NCBI GenBank assembly: GCA_032073245.1
Contig: DAMANX010000027.1
Coordinates: forward strand, 6,729-70,728
Reading direction: 5' to 3'
DNA length: 64,000 nucleotides
DNA from: QVMG01 sp032073245
GTDB lineage: Bacteria > Bacteroidota > Bacteroidia > Bacteroidales > Tannerellaceae
Positions within the stretch are counted from its first letter, which is position 1. Each line of letters starts with the position of its first letter. Below the pieces are notes generated by a model that saw nothing but the letters and a program-made list of their open reading frames with translations, was not told the DNA's origin and searched no databases. Position numbers and translations under genes: made by a program. Below are positions 59,705-64,000 of the stretch, in pieces.

Positions 59705-61489
59705 TTAATCTTCTGAAAAGTTTTCTACTAAGACCTCACGGTATGAATTAAATATCTTTGACTTTGACATAAAGCCAATATAGTGTCCCTCTTGATCGAC
59801 AACAGGTAAGTTCCATGCTTTTGTATCATCGAAGATCTTCATGATCTGCTCCATCGGCATATTGATCTCTATGCGTGCCGGAGCTGAAACCATAAACTTA
59901 GATACATGGAATCGATTGTAAAGTTCTGGGCGAAACATAATGTTACGGATATTATCAAGCAATACAATACCTAATAATACACCTTTTTCATCAATAACCG
60001 GAAACATATTCCGGCTACTTTTAGCTATTACTTTCACCATATCACCCAAAGACATTTCAGGAGAAACGGGTTGAAAGTCATTTTCAATCACATTTTCTCT
60101 GTTCAATAATGTTAAGACTGCCTTATCTTTATGGTGTGTCAGCAGTTCTCCCTTTTGTGCCAAACGCATAGAATAAATACTATGTGGCTCAAACATTAGG
60201 ATGGTAAGATAAGAACTAATAGACACAATCATCAAAGGAAGGAACAGTTCATATCCTCCGGTTAATTCGGCTATCAGGAAAACCCCTGTTAACGGAGCAT
60301 GCATAACAGCAGCCATTACACCGGCCATACCTAATAAAGCAAAGTTTTTCTCTGAAAGATATCTTGTAAAGTCAAAGTAATTGGATGTATGAGCAAAAAC
60401 AAACCCGGAAATACAACCCAGGAAAAGACTTGGTGCAAATATCCCCCCACATCCACCACCGGCATTAGTAGCGCTGGATGCAAATACTTTGGTCAATAGG
60501 ATCACCCCCAGAAAAGCCAGAATACCCCAATAACTACTATTCCACTCATAGAATAAACTTCGATCCATAATATGAGAGAACTGCCCATTTAGTAAAGATC
60601 CTATCGTATCATAACCTTCACCATACAACGGAGGGAAAAGGAATATAAGAATACTCAGGGTTACACCGCCCACCAGAAATTTCTGCCAGTAAGTTCCCAA
60701 CTTACGATAAGCCCCCTCTACCTTATTCATCACACGGGTAAAGTAAAGAGAGACCAATCCGCAGAAAATACCCAGCAATAATACATAGGGAATACGTGCC
60801 ATCTCAAACACTTCGGTCTGAGAGAACTTAAACATAGCATCAGTTCCGGTAAATATATAAGAGACAGAAGCAGCGGTAACCGAAGTAATCAATAATGGCA
60901 TAATGGAAGTCATAGTCAGATCCAGAAGTAAAACTTCAATGACAAATACCAGCCCGGCGATAGGTGCTTTAAAGATTCCCGCAATGGCTCCGGCAGCTCC
61001 GCATCCTACCAATAACATCAATGTTTTCTGTTCCATCTTGAACAATCGTCCAAGATTAGAACCAATGGCGGCACCTGTTAATACAATGGGTGCCTCAGCT
61101 CCTACCGATCCACCAAAACCAATAGTTACGGAGCTGGCAACAATCGAACTCCAGGTATTATGCGGTTTGATACGGCTTTTCCGTTGAGAGATGGCATAAA
61201 GTATCTTTGTTACCCCATGACTAATATCATCGCGAACGATATATTTCACAAATAATCCGGCAAGCAAGATACCGATAACCGGATAAATAAGGTAAAGCCA
61301 GTTTCCTCCATCCAGATCAAAGTTACCAAGAAGTAAATGTTGAATCAAATGGATCATTTGCTTCAACAGAATGGCAGCAGCTGCCGTAAGTATACCAACT
61401 AAAAAGCTAAGAATCAATATGAAATGCTTTTCCTTGATATGCTTTTCACGCCATAATAAAAATCTATAAAACAAACCTTCTTGTTCCAT
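59705..61489 (-). CDS. ClC-family chloride channel/transporter with C-terminal CBS pair
   Basis: A 594-residue protein with about 11 membrane helices and the ClC signatures GFGGSVGAEAPIV (gating-glutamate region) and GGGCGGIFAPSLFLG. Two CBS domains follow at ~455-590 (SLGDMVKVIAKSSRNMFPVIDE, MKIFDDTKAWNLPVVDQEG), likely nucleotide-sensing. Its start is 1 nt from the stop of the upstream transferase. It is likely an H+/Cl- exchanger or fluoride-insensitive ClC; the ion is inferred from family. Confidence 0.92.
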   Translation of the reverse strand: MEQEGLFYRFLLWREKHIKEKHFILILSFLVGILTAAAAILLKQMIHLIQHLLLGNFDLDGGNWLYLIYPVIGILLAGLFVKYIVRDDISHGVTKILYAISQRKSRIKPHNTWSSIVASSVTIGFGGSVGAEAPIVLTGAAIGSNLGRLFKMEQKTLMLLVGCGAAGAIAGIFKAPIAGLVFVIEVLLLDLTMTSIMPLLITSVTAASVSYIFTGTDAMFKFSQTEVFEMARIPYVLLLGIFCGLVSLYFTRVMNKVEGAYRKLGTYWQKFLVGGVTLSILIFLFPPLYGEGYDTIGSLLNGQFSHIMDRSLFYEWNSSYWGILAFLGVILLTKVFASSATNAGGGCGGIFAPSLFLGCISGFVFAHTSNYFDFTRYLSEKNFALLGMAGVMAAVMHAPLTGVFLIAELTGGYELFLPLMIVSISSYLTILMFEPHSIYSMRLAQKGELLTHHKDKAVLTLLNRENVIENDFQPVSPEMSLGDMVKVIAKSSRNMFPVIDEKGVLLGIVLLDNIRNIMFRPELYNRFHVSKFMVSAPARIEINMPMEQIMKIFDDTKAWNLPVVDQEGHYIGFMSKSKIFNSYREVLVENFSED

Positions 61490-61490
61490 T

Positions 61491-62891
61491 TCAAATACCT
61501 TTGCCTGTGCACACAGTTTTAATCGTATATATAAGAATCGTAATATCTAACACCAATGACATATTTTCGTAATAAAGAACATCATACTGCAAACGCTCGA
61601 TCATTTGATCCACATCGGCTGCATAACCATATTTCACCATACCGAGAGATGTAATACCGGGACGCACATTATGAAGCAGGTAATAATAAGGAGCCTTCTT
61701 CACGATCTGATCAATAAAGAATCTTCGTTCCGGGCGTGGCCCTACTAACGACATATCTCCCTTCAATACATTCCAAAATTGTGGCAATTCATCCAGTCGA
61801 TATTTTCGCATGAACAGTCCGAATGGAGTGATACGGGGATCTTTCTCCATAGACAATAGAGGCCCTTTAGCCTCTGCATCCACATACATAGTGCGAAATT
61901 TATAAATAGTAAAAGGCTTACCCATATAACCAATTCTCTCTTGCGTGAAGAATACCGGCCCGTTTGAATCGCGTTTTACCCGCCATATAATATAAAGAAA
62001 CAGCGGCGACAACACGATGAGCGCCAGTAAAGATACTACTTTATCAAGGAATAACTTAATATTCTTCTCCGCCGCAGAGAAATTATTATCGGTTACATCA
62101 ATAAGAGGAATGCCATGAATAGTTTTGATATTAACCTTTTTCATCATTCCAAAGTTATCTGCAAATACCTTAATTGGGCATTTGTAACCGTAAAGCGAAT
62201 AAAGAATAGATAACTGCTCTTCACTTTCCGTATGATCTGTTGCGACGATTAATTCATCCACCGGATGTGCTCCAATAATCTCAGGAAGTTGCTCCAGATT
62301 ACCCAATATACGGTTCGCATCTATCTGATAAGGTAAATCTCTCTCAACCTGTATAAATCCAGTGATGGAATAGCCTAATTTATAAAGATCATCCGCGATC
62401 TTAGCAGCATTCTCACCACAGCCAATAATCAGTACTTTCAGGGAATATTCCCTTCGCTTCATACGGTTGATTCCTCTTTGCGTAATGCACAAACGGGGAA
62501 TATAAGTAATTATAAATTGAAGGAATAACAGCGAGAAAAAGAGTTCATAGTAAATTTCAAAGGATTGTGGTAAGTCATTCAAGACAATGATAAAGAAAAC
62601 TAAAACCACTCCTATAACCACTGTTATAAAAGTAGAAAAGAATTCCGTCAACCGGGATTTACCGATCGGCTTATTATAATAACCGGAGAAATAAAAGAGT
62701 ATTAACCAGAAAAAAGGAATCAGAAGCTGTCCTTTCCATACCTGATAAAGGGAAAGATATGACACTAAAGAAGAATAACCTTCATAGATAGCAACCTCAT
62801 AATAACGAAGTATATTGAACAACAACCATGTAAAAGCTGCCGCAATAAAATCTGAAACAATATACTTTGTTGCCTGAGCCCTTTTGTTCAT
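61491..62891 (-). CDS. Undecaprenyl-phosphate glycosyl-1-phosphate transferase (exopolysaccharide initiation, WcaJ-like)
   Basis: A 466-residue protein with four N-terminal membrane helices (~10-130), a Rossmann-like CoA-binding-type domain (VLIIGCGENAAKIADDLY), and a C-terminal bacterial sugar transferase domain (GPVFFTQERIGYMGKPFTIYKFRTMY, YRLDELPQFWNVLKGDMSLVGPRPE). Such enzymes attach the first sugar phosphate to undecaprenyl phosphate in capsule or exopolysaccharide synthesis. No capsule genes surround it; it is embedded in a housekeeping operon 2 nt after sua5. Confidence 0.94.
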   Translation of the reverse strand: MNKRAQATKYIVSDFIAAAFTWLLFNILRYYEVAIYEGYSSLVSYLSLYQVWKGQLLIPFFWLILFYFSGYYNKPIGKSRLTEFFSTFITVVIGVVLVFFIIVLNDLPQSFEIYYELFFSLLFLQFIITYIPRLCITQRGINRMKRREYSLKVLIIGCGENAAKIADDLYKLGYSITGFIQVERDLPYQIDANRILGNLEQLPEIIGAHPVDELIVATDHTESEEQLSILYSLYGYKCPIKVFADNFGMMKKVNIKTIHGIPLIDVTDNNFSAAEKNIKLFLDKVVSLLALIVLSPLFLYIIWRVKRDSNGPVFFTQERIGYMGKPFTIYKFRTMYVDAEAKGPLLSMEKDPRITPFGLFMRKYRLDELPQFWNVLKGDMSLVGPRPERRFFIDQIVKKAPYYYLLHNVRPGITSLGMVKYGYAADVDQMIERLQYDVLYYENMSLVLDITILIYTIKTVCTGKGI

Positions 62892-62893
62892 TT

Positions 62894-63454
62894 CTATCTG
62901 ATTACCTTAATAACTCCGCCTGCACCGAGCTTGAGGATACTCGAAGGCTGTGCCTCACTTATATCATCCTGCCGGTATCCGACAATATAATCTACACCAT
63001 TTTTTATCGTATCCGATATTTCAGCAAATGTAGAAGGAAACACTCCGCCACTGATATTAGCAGAAGTGGATACTAAAGGTTTACGAAAACGTTCGCATAA
63101 GCGACGGGAAAACTCTTCCTTTGTCACTCGGATACCAACACTTCCGTCCTCTGCAAGTAATTTAGGCGATAAGTTCCGGGCATTGGAGAAGATAATAGTC
63201 AAAGGTTTATCCGCCACTTCAATCAGTTCCCAAGCAATCTCAGGAACATCCGATACATAGGTTTCCAATTTGACAGGGTTATCTATCAAAACAAGCATTG
63301 CTTTACTGTCGGTACGCTGCTTCAAATCATAGACTTTTTGTACCGCCGCATCATTGGTAGCGTCACAACCTATCCCCCAGATCGTATCCGTAGGATAGAG
63401 AATCAATCCTCCTGCCTGTAATACTTCACAAGCTTTTTTAATATCTTCTGTCAT
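62894..63454 (-). CDS. L-threonylcarbamoyladenylate synthase (Sua5/YciO/YrdC type)
   Basis: A 186-residue enzyme for the first step of tRNA t6A37 synthesis. Motifs: GGLILYPTDTIWGIGCDATN, VQKVYDLKQRTDSKAMLVL, PLTIIFSNARNLSP, GSVGIRV and PLVSTSANISGG. It is short, lacking the C-terminal Sua5 domain, so closer to YrdC/YciO. It is the first gene of the six-gene minus-strand operon with its own promoter. Confidence 0.94.
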   Translation of the reverse strand: MTEDIKKACEVLQAGGLILYPTDTIWGIGCDATNDAAVQKVYDLKQRTDSKAMLVLIDNPVKLETYVSDVPEIAWELIEVADKPLTIIFSNARNLSPKLLAEDGSVGIRVTKEEFSRRLCERFRKPLVSTSANISGGVFPSTFAEISDTIKNGVDYIVGYRQDDISEAQPSSILKLGAGGVIKVIR

Positions 63455-63473
63455 GCCTTCTGTATTATTTGCG

Positions 63474-63481
63474 CAAATGTA
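63474..63481 (-). promoter_or_regulatory. -7 promoter box for the Sua5 operon
   Basis: The minus strand reads TACATTTG (TAnnTTTG), ending 19 nt before the ATG at 63454. Confidence 0.55.
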
Positions 63482-63840
63482 CGAATCCTACGTGATTATA
63501 AAAAAAATACTAAAGGAAACTTCTTATAACATTATCTCCTAAGCTATTTGTCATTTTGTCAATGCAGGGCTTTTACACTTCGTTATATGAGTTTGGGGTC
63601 AAGGGCGTTTTCAAATATCGCATTCTCATAGAGTTTAGAAAACACAAATAGACAGAAGACATTTTCTTTTTCCGACACTTTTCTATTCTCTTACTCGGGT
63701 TATTTGCATCATCTTCATTATGCGTAAGTAAATTAGATGTATTTACCGGAAAACTGCTATTTCAAAAAGAACCATCTTCACCACCGTTCCGGAAAAGAAA
63801 AACATTGAATTTTGACGATTATAACATTCCTAAATTCCAT
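63482..63840. other. Intergenic stretch without recognisable gene
   Basis: No ORF of useful length, tRNA or clear terminator is seen. The stretch runs from the Sua5 promoter into the 22-nt repeat array at 63841. Confidence 0.5.
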
Positions 63841-63949
63841 CATGCAGATGATTATCTCACATCATACACATACTATCGGGAAAACATCTAAATGATGTTC
63901 CAAAACCATCTAAATGATTTTCCAAAAGCATCGTTATGTTTCAAAAAAT
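63841..63949. repeat. Degenerate 22-nt tandem array C (about five units)
   Basis: Units begin with CAT at 63841, 63863, 63885, 63907 and 63929, exactly 22 nt apart, and a further CAT at 63950 follows a 21-nt unit. The two central units share CATCTAAATGAT and TTCCAAAA and differ at only two positions. The outer units keep CAT and the A-rich end but are diverged. No ORF covers it. The array may continue toward the window edge. Confidence 0.75.
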
Positions 63950-64000
63950 CATCTAACCTGTATTATTCACAAACAGGAGAATATCCGCTGTAAAATTTTG

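Noticed and set aside
63841..63971. Possible CRISPR array
   Set aside because: Units are contiguous 22-mers with no conserved repeat plus unique spacer pattern of normal size, and no cas genes are present. The same holds for 15252-15383 and 47429-47516.

Overview
The window is a chromosomal segment of a Bacteroidales gut-type anaerobe (Bacteroidota; the gene set is compatible with Parabacteroides/Tannerellaceae or Bacteroides, and the genus cannot be settled from sequence alone). The evidence is an AT-rich sequence, a SusC/SusD pair with a hybrid two-component-type AraC domain, many promoters with the Bacteroidota -7 box TAnnTTTG, lipoproteins and 6-bladed-propeller proteins typical of the phylum, and genes for anaerobic metabolism (2-oxoacid:ferredoxin oxidoreductase).

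Layout. 1-12.4 kb is a polysaccharide utilisation locus: the end of an AraC-type regulator, SusC, SusD, a family 8 polysaccharide lyase, a GH105 unsaturated-uronyl hydrolase, and a large protein joining a beta-propeller/HzsA-like diheme module to a formylglycine-enzyme-like fold. 12.5-23.2 kb holds an S9 peptidase, a SPOR lipoprotein, an MBOAT acyltransferase with two SGNH hydrolases (a probable polysaccharide/cell-wall O-acetylation cluster), a carbonic anhydrase, and a Tat-exported ferredoxin-type aldo/keto reductase with a DUF6599 protein. 23.2-25.4 kb holds two tandem paralogous ECF sigma factors whose ~228-nt leaders are also duplicated. 25.5-36.8 kb is mostly housekeeping: nadE, an SF1 helicase, queD-queE, two small divergent HTH-like genes, prmA, a YtxH/holin-like envelope trio, a 30-residue lipoprotein in front of gapA, miaA and kdsA. 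36.8-47.3 kb holds an MlrC-type metallopeptidase, an FtsX-like permease, an outer-membrane barrel, a Fic protein directly behind tRNA-Pro(TGG), fumC, msrA and a GtrA/GT2 operon. 47.6-57.2 kb holds a VOR/KOR-type oxidoreductase operon with an embedded small membrane protein, a porin, a substrate-binding protein, a soluble sensor kinase, a DEAD-box helicase and a propeller protein. 57.5-63.5 kb is a compact minus-strand operon: Sua5, polyprenyl glycosylphosphotransferase, ClC, Fmt, DUF454, YaaA.

The intergenic DNA is unusually structured. Three loci carry degenerate tandem arrays with a strict 22-nt period (15252-15383, 47429-47516, 63841-63949). Two carry a palindromic AGACAGGGC/GCCCTGTCT element. 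Two carry long inverted repeats built on CACAGAG/CACGGAG. I see no integrase, transposase, CRISPR array or rRNA. The strongest leads for something undescribed are the diheme HzsA-like/FGE-like fusion in the polysaccharide locus, the duplicated sigma-factor leaders with phased TTGAA motifs, and the 22-nt arrays.
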